Notes under the pieces: model-generated | Told to the model about the DNA's origin: nothing | Database searches by the model: none | Seen by the model: the letters and a program-made list of their open reading frames with translations, nothing else | Source of the DNA: G963674505 sp964575975 | GTDB taxonomy: Bacteria > Desulfobacterota > Desulfobacteria > Desulfobacterales > SKZT01 | Reading direction: 5' to 3' | DNA length: 5,004 bases | Assembly (NCBI GenBank): GCA_964575975.1 | Contig: CAZNTU010000333.1 | Coordinates: 1-5,004, forward strand | Position numbers and translations under genes: made by a program | Shown here: piece by piece, positions 1 through 5,004 of the stretch | How positions within the stretch are numbered: position 1 is the stretch's first letter | Layout of the letters: the number at the start of each line of letters is the position of its first letter

Positions 1-585
1 CTCCTGTCTGCATTTCTGCTGTTCGCGCCTTTCCGAGTCCGGCGACTGCGGCGCGTCTTTTTCGACCCGCCGCGGTCCGGGCGTCAGGCGTCTGATGATT
101 CTGGCGGGATTCCCGGCGACGACCGTATCGGGGGGGACGTCTTTCGTGACGACGCTCCCAGCCCCCACAACGGCGTTTTCGCCGACCGTGATTCCGCAAA
201 GCAAGGTGCTGCTCGACCCCAGGGACGCCCCGCGCTTGACCAGGGTCGGCACGACGGTCCAGTCGTCGTCCGTCTGCAGCCCCCCGTCTTCGGTCGTCGC
301 CCTTGGAAACAGGTCGTTGACAAAGGTTACGTTGTGTCCGACGAACACATTGTCTTCTATCGTCACTCCCTCGCAAATGAAGGAATGACTGGAGATTTTG
401 CAGTTCCCGCCTATCCTGGCGTTCTTCTGAATCTCCACGAAACAGCCTATTTTGGTGTTTTCGCCCACTTCGCAACCGTAAAGGTTGACATGGCCGTAAA
501 GCCTGACCCCGGAGCCAAGCTTCACGTCGGGAGCGATTCGTTTGCCTTCGCGAATTCTATCGTCCAGCGCGCCGTCCGTATTCAT
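1..585 (-). CDS. Hexapeptide-repeat sugar N-acetyltransferase, WbpD/WlbB-like (3' end missing)
   Basis: The reading frame is open for 195 codons from the ATG at 585 and leaves the window with no stop. Residues about 18-165 are imperfect hexapeptide repeats of a left-handed beta-helix (IGCFVEI, IGGNCKI, VGENAVVGAGSVVTKDV, then AGNPARIIRR), the typical end of acyl-CoA-dependent acetyltransferases. The stretch VFVGHNVTFVNDLFPRA (80-96) and the preceding SSHSFICEGV (65-74) match the WbpD/WlbB group, which N-acetylates the 3-amino group of UDP-2-acetamido-3-amino-uronic acid in the cytoplasm. The exact substrate is inferred. The start is supported by GAAGGA at 590-595, five bases upstream. The gene follows the dehydrogenase by 31 bp, so cotranscription is likely. 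From about residue 168 the protein continues as a charged tail rich in P, E, R and Q, longer than I expect for this family; its end is not visible. A different amino sugar acetyltransferase (for example for a 4-amino sugar) remains possible. Confidence 0.9.
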   Translation of the reverse strand, partial: MNTDGALDDRIREGKRIAPDVKLGSGVRLYGHVNLYGCEVGENTKIGCFVEIQKNARIGGNCKISSHSFICEGVTIEDNVFVGHNVTFVNDLFPRATTEDGGLQTDDDWTVVPTLVKRGASLGSSSTLLCGITVGENAVVGAGSVVTKDVPPDTVVAGNPARIIRRLTPGPRRVEKDAPQSPDSERREQQKCRQE

Positions 586-589
586 GTTT

Positions 590-595
590 TCCTTC
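590..595 (-). promoter_or_regulatory. Ribosome binding site of the acetyltransferase
   Basis: On the minus strand GAAGGA is followed by a short A-rich spacer and ATG at 585. It supports that start and lies in the 31-bp gap after the dehydrogenase stop. There is no room there for a promoter and terminator, which argues for readthrough from the upstream gene. Confidence 0.7.
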
Positions 596-616
596 TTTTC
601 CTCGAGGTGTAGTATG

Positions 617-1717
617 CTAGTTGCATGTCGCCGCAACATCCGTTTCGACGACAGCTCTTTGCCTCTTCGAAATGTCCATCAGCATCATGCTCGCGAAATC
701 GGGGATTTCCACCCGGGCGCCTCCCTCCGCCAGAGATTGCGAGGCGGCCTCCAGTATCTGCACCACCTGGAGCCCCTCCAGTCCGGAGGTCAGGGGCTTT
801 CCGCCCGTCTTCACGCAGTCCAGGAAGTGCTGGCATTCCGCTCTGAGCGGCTCCGCGTGCTTCAGATACGGGATGTAGATATCCCCGTAATGGTAGGAAT
901 AATGGAACTCCGCGAAAGTGTCGTAGTGGGGAGGGGCTTCCACGCGCTTGTCGTAGACGCGTATTTTTTCGAGAGGCTCGTTGTCGTCGAACAGGATCAT
1001 TCGGCTGCTTCCGACGAACGTCATTCGTCTCACCTTGTTCGGGTCCAGCCAACTGCTCTGGACGGTCGCGAAACCGCCGTTCCCGAAGCAAAGGGAAAGG
1101 TTCGTGACGTCCTCTATCCCCGTGTTGACGTTGGCTTTGCCCTGGCAGTTCACCGACGTCGGCGCGGCCTCCATGACGTAGAGGATTATGGAAAGGTCGT
1201 GCGGAGCAAGATCCCACGCCACGTTGATATCCTTTTGAAACAAACCGAGGTTCAGCCTTTGCGAATTGATGTAGAGAAGCTTTCCGATATCGCCGGAATC
1301 CACTATCGACTTGATCCGCCTGACCGGCGTCGAATAGATGTAGGTATGGCCCACCATGAGAGTCAGCGCTTCTATCCTGGCCAAGTCAACCAGCTCTTTG
1401 CATTGTTCGGTCGAAGACGCCATGGGCTTTTCTATGAACGTGTGCTTGCCCGCCTCCAGGCTTTTCATGGCCAGCTCGTAATGCGTCCAGACCGGCGTGG
1501 CGATCGCGACGGCGTCGATGTCGTCGTCCTCCACGAGACGGTCGAAATCCGAGGTGGTCTCCACTTCGGGATAAAGCTCCTTCATATGCTCCAAACGCCC
1601 CCGGTTCGCGTCGCAAATCGTTTTGACCTTGCAGCCGGGAAGGGACCGGAAATTCCTGATCAGATTCGGTCCCCAGTATCCGCATCCCACTATTCCGACA
1701 CTTATGCCCGTGTCCAT
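617..1717 (-). CDS. Gfo/Idh/MocA-family NAD(P)-dependent sugar dehydrogenase
   Basis: A 366-residue protein of normal family length. The N-terminal Rossmann fold has the dinucleotide motif G11-C-G13-Y-W-G16 (GIVGCGYWGPNLIRNF) and the family signature E96-K97-P98. The C-terminal half carries WDLAPHD (168-174), with H173 and D174 at the usual place of the catalytic or substrate-binding histidine. Members oxidise or reduce a hydroxyl of a sugar, often a nucleotide sugar, in the cytoplasm. Next to a WbpD/WlbB-like acetyltransferase the likely job is C3 oxidation of a UDP-N-acetyl-hexosamine or -hexuronate before transamination; this is inference from context. The GYWGPNL subtype differs clearly from my memory of Pseudomonas WbpB, so I give no symbol. 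The ATG at 1717 has a strong AAAGGAGT eight bases... upstream region and overlaps the end of the sugar transferase gene by 16 bp, pointing to translational coupling. Confidence 0.93.
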   Translation of the reverse strand: MDTGISVGIVGCGYWGPNLIRNFRSLPGCKVKTICDANRGRLEHMKELYPEVETTSDFDRLVEDDDIDAVAIATPVWTHYELAMKSLEAGKHTFIEKPMASSTEQCKELVDLARIEALTLMVGHTYIYSTPVRRIKSIVDSGDIGKLLYINSQRLNLGLFQKDINVAWDLAPHDLSIILYVMEAAPTSVNCQGKANVNTGIEDVTNLSLCFGNGGFATVQSSWLDPNKVRRMTFVGSSRMILFDDNEPLEKIRVYDKRVEAPPHYDTFAEFHYSYHYGDIYIPYLKHAEPLRAECQHFLDCVKTGGKPLTSGLEGLQVVQILEAASQSLAEGGARVEIPDFASMMLMDISKRQRAVVETDVAATCN

Positions 1718-2880
1718 ACTTTCGACTCCTTTCTTGCTTTTTTCTCGATGGTCTGCTCAAAGACAGCCGGACCGGTTTTCAGGAGAATTTTCAAATCCAT
1801 CCAGAACGACGCGGTCTTCGCGTACGTCACGTCGAATCTCATCATTTGGGCGAAGGTCGTCCTGTTTTTCCCGTTCACCTGCCACAGCCCCGTCAGACCG
1901 GGATGAATATCGAATCTTCTTCGATGCCAGAGGAGATACTCGTCGGCCTCGTTCGGAAGGCATGGCCTCGGGCCGACCAAACTCATCTCGCCCCGCAAGA
2001 CGTTGACCAATTGGGGAAGTTCGTCCATGCCCGTTTTTCGAAAAAACCTTCCGAACGGAATGATTCTGGAATCTTCGTCGTCCAGCTTTCTCATGGGAAT
2101 GTCGGAATTTTTGATCAACAGCGACAAATGCTTTTCATGCACCGCCGTATTCGCCTGTACTTTCATCGTTCGAAACTTCAGGCAAGCGAAACGTTTCTCC
2201 GCCAGTCCCAATCTTTCCTGCTTGAACAGGACAGGTCCCCGGGAAACGGATTTAATGAGGACCCCGATCAAGACGAACAGGGGAAACAGCAGTACAAGTC
2301 CGAGACTCGCGGCCGCGATATCGATCGAGCGTTTCCAAAAAGGCAATTCGTTCGCAAGGAAGGGCCTTAGGCATTCGCTTCTCTGGCTCGGCTCGACTTC
2401 CAACGACTCCGAAGCTTCGTCCCGCTCGCCTTTGCCCGACGGATTCCCGCCGACAGAGTCGGCGCTCCGATCTTCTATGAGCCACCTGAAGGGATAGTTG
2501 TAGATCGTATATTCCAGAATCGTCTCCACCCACCCGCGCGCGTGGGAAATATCGTCGATAACCTTCATGGCCCCTATTATGGAAGTATCGGGCAGGAAGA
2601 CGCCGAGTCTGCCCTTGTCGAACCATCCCACGTCGTCGGTCGATCTGAGCCGGTCCTTCAGCGAACGCACAAGTCGCGAAAAATCGCCGTTTTTTTCCGC
2701 CATGCTCTCCGTATCCAAGACGACGACCGAGAACTCCTTTCCGTTCCTGTCCACCCTGGCGCGCTCCCGGCCCAGAAGCGCGCGAAAATGTTCCTCCGAT
2801 GCGATATCGACTGAATTCTTCTCTCCGAAAAACCCGAATTTTCTTACGATCGAATTTAGTAGCGTATTGCTTTGCTTCAT
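1702..2880 (-). CDS. Polyprenyl-phosphate sugar phosphotransferase with N-terminal GGDEF-like domain
   Basis: 392 residues from the chosen ATG at 2880. The C-terminal part is a bacterial sugar transferase domain: WKRSIDI followed by a hydrophobic membrane helix (about 186-210), SRGPVLFKQERLG, FACLKFRTM, then DELPQLVNVLRGEMSLVGPRP (about 286-306) and HPGLTGLWQV. Such enzymes move a sugar-1-phosphate from a nucleotide sugar to undecaprenyl phosphate at the inner membrane, the first step of repeat-unit assembly. Residues about 28-115 look like a GGDEF domain (RERARVDRNGKEFSVVVLD, then RLGVFLPDTSIIGAMKVIDDIS), but the signature loop reads DKGRL, so cyclase activity is unlikely. A low-complexity polar linker (about 137-175) joins the two. 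The usual PssY/WbaP-type four-helix N-terminus is absent. A TTG at 2985 would extend the frame by 35 residues that resemble nothing in the family, so I prefer the ATG, although its Shine-Dalgarno (GGAT, about 8 bases upstream) is weak. Confidence 0.93.
   Translation of the reverse strand: MKQSNTLLNSIVRKFGFFGEKNSVDIASEEHFRALLGRERARVDRNGKEFSVVVLDTESMAEKNGDFSRLVRSLKDRLRSTDDVGWFDKGRLGVFLPDTSIIGAMKVIDDISHARGWVETILEYTIYNYPFRWLIEDRSADSVGGNPSGKGERDEASESLEVEPSQRSECLRPFLANELPFWKRSIDIAAASLGLVLLFPLFVLIGVLIKSVSRGPVLFKQERLGLAEKRFACLKFRTMKVQANTAVHEKHLSLLIKNSDIPMRKLDDEDSRIIPFGRFFRKTGMDELPQLVNVLRGEMSLVGPRPCLPNEADEYLLWHRRRFDIHPGLTGLWQVNGKNRTTFAQMMRFDVTYAKTASFWMDLKILLKTGPAVFEQTIEKKARKESKVWTRA
1725..1732 (-). 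promoter_or_regulatory. Strong ribosome binding site of the dehydrogenase, inside the upstream gene
   Basis: AAAGGAGT on the minus strand lies seven bases before the ATG at 1717 and within the last codons of the sugar transferase gene, whose TAA is at 1704-1702. Ribosomes finishing the upstream gene pass over this site, which fits coupled translation. It also decides the dehydrogenase start. Confidence 0.8.
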
Positions 2881-3129
2881 TTTTTCGTATCCGGCAGCCG
2901 GCGTTGTCGAAAACCGATCTGCAGTTTTAGGGTAGAAATTCCCGCTGATTTTCGGATTTTGTTCGAACGGCCGTCCCGACTTCAAGGCGAGCTTCGCCCC
3001 CTCGGGTTACACTGCGCAACCCGCCTATAGGATTGAAATGTTCCGAAATCGATTCCGGGGAAGGAAAACTACGGCAAGCAAGGCGAATATCGAACGGCGT
3101 TTATGCCTGTAGAGGGTCGGCGATTCGAA
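2881..3129. other. 249-bp intergenic region with small hairpins
   Basis: No convincing gene is seen here on either strand. It contains an inverted repeat at 3003-3023 (CGGGTT and AACCCG, 9-nt loop), a 5-bp hairpin at 2986-2998 (GGCGA and TCGCC, 3-nt loop), and CCGG-CAG-CCGG at 2891-2901 just upstream of the sugar transferase start. None is followed by a T-run, so they are not clear intrinsic terminators. It is a plausible place for a 5' leader or promoter of the downstream three genes, but I cannot name sigma-70 boxes with confidence and see no match to the GEMM c-di-GMP riboswitch as I remember it. Confidence 0.45.
3003..3023 (-). repeat. Short inverted repeat (hairpin) between export and sugar transferase genes
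   Basis: A perfect 6-bp stem CGGGTT/AACCCG encloses a 9-nt loop. It lies about 105 bp after the export gene stop and about 120 bp before the sugar transferase start. No T-run follows in either direction, so a terminator role is not supported; it might be a leader structure or chance. Confidence 0.35.
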
Positions 3130-3867
3130 TCAATCGTCGTTGTCGTCCAAGCGGTAGCTAAATCCAAGGCTGACGCCCCTGAACAAAAGCAAATTTTCGA
3201 TATATTGATCGACGAATTTGTTCGCTTTCGCGATGGCGGACTTGGGCACGTAAACGATGTCGTCGGGCCTGAGATAGTAGTCGGCGTCTCCCGCGTTTGC
3301 GTTTATGGGATCGTAGAGATTTATTTCGATGGGAACAGGTCTTCTGTCCGGCCCTTTTCTGATCAGAATGGCGGATTCGGGGCTCGCGGTTTCCCGGAAT
3401 CCCCCGGCGTTGATCACCGCCTGCAAGGGAGTCAGATTTCCCGTCAGCTCGATCAACCCCGGCCTTTCGACTTCGCCCCCCACGTAGGCCCGCCGGCCTG
3501 CGAAGGTTCTGACGATGACCGCGATCTCGGGCTTTTTCAACTCGCTCGCGTAATTCGTCGTCAGCAATTCGTCCAATTGCGACGGCGTGAGTCCCGCAGC
3601 CTGCACATCGTCCACCAGCTGGAGCGAAATCATGCCGTCCGGCCTCACCGTGACGGATTCGTTGAGTTCGGGGTTGTAAAAGAATTTGATATCCAACAGG
3701 TCCTGGGGTCCGATGACATAATCCCGGATTTGTTCGGGACCGCTTGCACGCAGGGTTCCCGGCGTTTCCACCGATTGGTGCGGAACGCTCCCGCATCCGA
3801 CAAAAAATCCGAAAACCGCCATCGCCAGAACAAACGACCTTCCCCCGTTTCTTTTCTTTGTCCGCAT
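3130..3867 (-). CDS. Polysaccharide export outer-membrane lipoprotein (short Wza/OPX type)
   Basis: 245 residues from the ATG at 3867. The N-terminus is a lipoprotein signal: basic MRTKKR, hydrophobic 11-23, and a lipobox-like F-V-G-C with C25 as the probable acylated residue. A polysaccharide export domain (about 49-122) begins YVIGPQDLLDI and contains VTVRPDGMISLQLV. An SLBB domain follows (about 125-172: RAYVGGEVERPG, then LQAVINAGGF). The C-terminal segment KFVDQYIENLLL (217-228) lies where OPX proteins place the helix that forms the outer-membrane barrel in Wza. The role is a periplasm-to-surface conduit for the polymer. At 245 residues it is much shorter than Wza (about 380) and has a single SLBB repeat, as in many short OPX proteins. 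The start was chosen because AAAGGTGG at 3872-3879 precedes it and the signal peptide begins there; an in-frame ATG at 3909 would put 14 polar residues before it. It lies 148 bp after the CpsD-like gene. Confidence 0.94.
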   Translation of the reverse strand: MRTKKRNGGRSFVLAMAVFGFFVGCGSVPHQSVETPGTLRASGPEQIRDYVIGPQDLLDIKFFYNPELNESVTVRPDGMISLQLVDDVQAAGLTPSQLDELLTTNYASELKKPEIAVIVRTFAGRRAYVGGEVERPGLIELTGNLTPLQAVINAGGFRETASPESAILIRKGPDRRPVPIEINLYDPINANAGDADYYLRPDDIVYVPKSAIAKANKFVDQYIENLLLFRGVSLGFSYRLDDNDD

Positions 3868-3871
3868 AGGT

Positions 3872-3879
3872 CCACCTTT
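3872..3879 (-). promoter_or_regulatory. Ribosome binding site deciding the export lipoprotein start
   Basis: AAAGGTGG on the minus strand, with its AAAGG core seven bases from the ATG at 3867. It favours this start over the in-frame ATG at 3909 and places the hydrophobic signal peptide close to the N-terminus, as required for a lipoprotein. Confidence 0.75.
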
Positions 3880-3928
3880 CCATTGTTTTGGGTTCACTGG
3901 ATGGAACATCTTCTTTACCGTGCCGCGA

Positions 3929-3948
3929 CCGCCCGAATGCCCGAGCGG
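3929..3948 (-). repeat. GC-rich hairpin in the gap before the export gene
   Basis: In the minus-strand transcript CCGCTCGG and TTCGGGCGG-like arms form about eight pairs, two of them G-U, around a GCAT loop. A second small stem (GGCG/CGCC, 3949-3962) sits beside it. No T-run follows, so intrinsic termination is unlikely. It may be a processing or stability element between the CpsD-like and export genes, or simply a product of GC-rich sequence. Confidence 0.35.
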
Positions 3949-4015
3949 CGGCGAAATCGCGCCGGGACCGGGGAGACAAGCGCCGACTTGGAACTCCAGT
4001 CGTCGAGCCCCGGGC

Positions 4016-4768
4016 TTACAATCTCCTGTACAGCCAATCGGGGATGTAATGCTTTCGTTTGTTCATTACAACCCCTATGATTCTGCCCCCGGCCTGCTCT
4101 ATCTGTTTCTTGGCCCTTATGGCGACTTGGCTGCGCGTTTTCCCGGCCTCCAGAACGAGAACGACCCCGTCCGTCTTGCCGGCCAGGAGAATGCTTTCCG
4201 AGCAGGCCGGAACCGGAGGACCATCGAGTATGATATACTGGAACCTTCCGTTAATCAGTTCGAGCATTCGATCGAACCTCTCCGAATCGAGGAGTGCTAT
4301 CGGCTCGGAATGTTTTCCCCCGCACGTGATGACGCTAATGTTGCCCGGTTCCACAGTCCTGATCTTGGATCCGATTTCCCGGTCGCCGTTCAACAGCTCC
4401 GACACCCCGCCGGACCGATCCACCTTGAATACTTCGTGAAGAGAGGGAGTCCTCAGGTTCACGTCGATCAACAGCACCTTGATGTTCTTGTCCTTGGCGA
4501 TGGCGCGGGAAAAATGCACCGCCGTGGTGGAACAACCGGCCCCGTGGCTTGTCGCCGCGAAGAGTATGATCTTGATCGGCGCGTCCGCCCGTCGTACCAA
4601 AAGATTCGTTCTCAAGTCGTCATAACGGTTGTGGTCCAGGCTAACATTGACTGAAGTCAGGACAGGCGGCGAATGCATCGGCAGCCTCGCGTCGTTTCGC
4701 AGGGGAGCCGCGCTTTTCTTGTTAGCTTCCTTCTCGGCCAATTGCAAGGCTTCGAATGTTTTTCCCAT
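4016..4768 (-). CDS. CpsD/BY-kinase-like P-loop ATPase of polysaccharide assembly, Walker A lysine missing
   Basis: 250 residues from the ATG at 4768; the opening MGKTFEALQLAEKE is typical of stand-alone CpsD-like proteins in exopolysaccharide clusters. The core follows the BY-kinase fold: YDDLRTNLLV (49-58), Walker A region ATSHGAGCST (72-81), Walker A' VLLIDVNLRTPSL (98-110), GVSELLNGD (121-129) and Walker B YIILDGPPV (178-186, D182). In active relatives, Walker A has GKS/T and Walker A' has a second aspartate; here they are C79 and N104. The C-terminal tyrosine cluster used for autophosphorylation is absent, with only Y241 and Y247 in HYIPDWLYRRL. There is no membrane or Wzz domain. Family members control chain length and export through phosphorylation and oligomerisation at the inner membrane; here catalysis is doubtful and a structural or regulatory role is possible. 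AGAGGA at 4775-4780 supports the start over a GTG at 4834. The gene follows a terminator and precedes the export lipoprotein gene. Confidence 0.9.
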   Translation of the reverse strand: MGKTFEALQLAEKEANKKSAAPLRNDARLPMHSPPVLTSVNVSLDHNRYDDLRTNLLVRRADAPIKIILFAATSHGAGCSTTAVHFSRAIAKDKNIKVLLIDVNLRTPSLHEVFKVDRSGGVSELLNGDREIGSKIRTVEPGNISVITCGGKHSEPIALLDSERFDRMLELINGRFQYIILDGPPVPACSESILLAGKTDGVVLVLEAGKTRSQVAIRAKKQIEQAGGRIIGVVMNKRKHYIPDWLYRRL

Positions 4769-4774
4769 GGTTTT

Positions 4775-4780
4775 TCCTCT
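4775..4780 (-). promoter_or_regulatory. Ribosome binding site of the CpsD-like gene
   Basis: AGAGGA on the minus strand, six bases before the ATG at 4768. It supports the start that gives the family-typical MGK N-terminus and not the upstream in-frame GTG at 4834, which would begin inside the terminator of the preceding gene. Confidence 0.75.
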
Positions 4781-4793
4781 CGACTTTTCGGAT

Positions 4794-4803
4794 AAAAATT
4801 TTT
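4794..4803. promoter_or_regulatory. AT-rich palindrome in the probable promoter region of the CpsD-like gene
   Basis: A5T5 palindrome between the terminator of the LysM gene and the ribosome binding site of the CpsD-like gene. In this GC-rich window it is the most AT-rich spot. A new transcript starting just after the terminator would need a promoter about here, but no clean -35/-10 pair can be named. Confidence 0.3.
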
Positions 4804-4820
4804 GGCTTGTCCCAGATCCC

Positions 4821-4846
4821 AAAAGAGCCGCCACGGAACCGGCGGC
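4821..4846 (-). terminator. Probable rho-independent terminator after the LysM gene
   Basis: In the minus-strand transcript GCCGCC and GGCGGC form a 6-bp GC-only stem (arms 4846-4841 and 4832-4827, 8-nt loop), followed at once by TCTTTT. It starts nine bases after the TGA of the LysM gene. The T-run is short and interrupted by one C, so partial readthrough into the CpsD-like gene is possible. Confidence 0.65.
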
Positions 4847-4854
4847 GTTCGATT

Positions 4855-5004
4855 TCAGTCGTTCAAAACCGGCAGGACCACGTGCTGTCCTGCTCTGAGC
4901 ACGTCTGGATTCTGGACTTGGGGGTTCTCGCGCATGAAGGCATCGAGCTTGACTTTATCGTAGCTTCCGTAGTTTTCGGCCAGTATGCCCGAAAGACAGT
5001 CCCC
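4855..5004 (-). CDS. LysM-domain protein, C-terminal end only (5' end missing)
   Basis: Only the last 49 codons and the TGA at 4857-4855 are inside the window. They form an almost complete LysM module: GDCLSGILAENYGSYD at the start (GD-LS-I core, with cysteine where threonine is usual), then MRENPQVQNPDVLRAGQHV and a final hydrophobic LP, four residues before the end. LysM binds N-acetylglucosamine-containing glycans such as peptidoglycan, so the protein probably acts in the periplasm or at the wall. In exopolysaccharide clusters a terminal LysM of this type occurs on ExeA/GspA-like ATPases or other secretion-associated proteins; the rest is not visible, so I cannot choose. It is followed by a terminator, then the CpsD-like gene. 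Confidence 0.82.
   Translation of the reverse strand, partial: GDCLSGILAENYGSYDKVKLDAFMRENPQVQNPDVLRAGQHVVLPVLND

Noticed and set aside
542..1906. Long open frame of 454 codons on the plus strand, antisense to the dehydrogenase and the end of the sugar transferase
   Set aside because: It covers two well-supported minus-strand genes, its translation is rich in Arg, His and Val with no recognisable motif, and no good ribosome binding site was noted. It is a GC-rich antisense shadow.
2881..2985. Longer version of the sugar transferase starting at TTG 2985
   Set aside because: The extra 35 residues show no family resemblance and the start codon is TTG. The internal ATG at 2880 gives a sensible N-terminus. 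It is not excluded, since a G-rich stretch lies upstream of the TTG and the Shine-Dalgarno of the ATG is weak.
2881..3129. c-di-GMP (GEMM) riboswitch in the leader of the sugar transferase operon
   Set aside because: The position would be attractive, but I cannot see the conserved GEMM core in the minus-strand sequence.
3929..3962. Possible intrinsic terminator between the CpsD-like and export genes
   Set aside because: The hairpins are GC-rich, but neither direction has a T-run after the stem, so I list the structure only as an inverted repeat.
3103..4080. Plus-strand open frame of 325 codons opposite the export lipoprotein gene
   Set aside because: The minus strand here encodes a clear OPX lipoprotein with signal peptide, export and SLBB motifs. 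The plus-strand product has no domain signature.
3920..4654. Plus-strand open frame of 244 codons opposite the CpsD-like gene
   Set aside because: It is the mirror frame of a clear CpsD-like gene on the minus strand and shows no known motif.

Overview
The window is a stretch of a Gram-negative extracellular or capsular polysaccharide gene cluster. All recognisable genes lie on the minus strand, so transcription runs from high to low coordinates. An outer-membrane polysaccharide export lipoprotein implies a two-membrane cell. The DNA is moderately GC-rich with well-formed Shine-Dalgarno sites. The gene types (short OPX lipoprotein, CpsD-like ATPase ending in IPDWLYRRL, sugar transferase with a GGDEF-like front domain, GYWGPNL oxidoreductase plus hexapeptide acetyltransferase) resemble clusters I associate with deltaproteobacteria, planctomycetes and related lineages. 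That taxonomic guess is weak and comes from memory, not from a search.

Layout in transcription order: (1) 5004-4855, the C-terminal end of a LysM-domain protein, followed by a probable intrinsic terminator at 4846-4821. (2) 4768-4016, a CpsD/BY-kinase-like P-loop ATPase in which the Walker A lysine is replaced by cysteine. (3) 3867-3130, a short polysaccharide export (Wza/OPX) lipoprotein with an SLBB domain. (4) 2880-1702, a polyprenyl-phosphate sugar phosphotransferase with an N-terminal degenerate GGDEF-like domain. (5) 1717-617, a Gfo/Idh/MocA NAD(P)-dependent sugar dehydrogenase that overlaps gene 4 by 16 bp. (6) 585-1, a left-handed beta-helix (WbpD/WlbB-like) sugar N-acetyltransferase that runs off the left edge.

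Inferred joint role: genes 5 and 6 modify a nucleotide sugar (oxidation, then N-acetylation, with an aminotransferase expected just beyond the left edge). Gene 4 loads the first sugar phosphate onto undecaprenyl phosphate. Gene 3 exports the finished polymer across the outer membrane, and gene 2 probably regulates or organises assembly. No Wzz/GNVR chain-length protein, flippase or polymerase is present in the window. Genes 4-5-6 are tightly packed (overlap 16 bp, then 31 bp) and very likely cotranscribed. The gaps of 148 and 249 bp before genes 3 and 4 hold small hairpins but no promoter I can call confidently.

I found no RNA genes, mobile elements, CRISPR arrays or long repeats. The most notable points are the lysine-less P-loop in the CpsD-like protein and the degenerate GGDEF-like domain on the sugar transferase. 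The window otherwise looks like a coherent but broadly familiar polysaccharide locus rather than a wholly new system.
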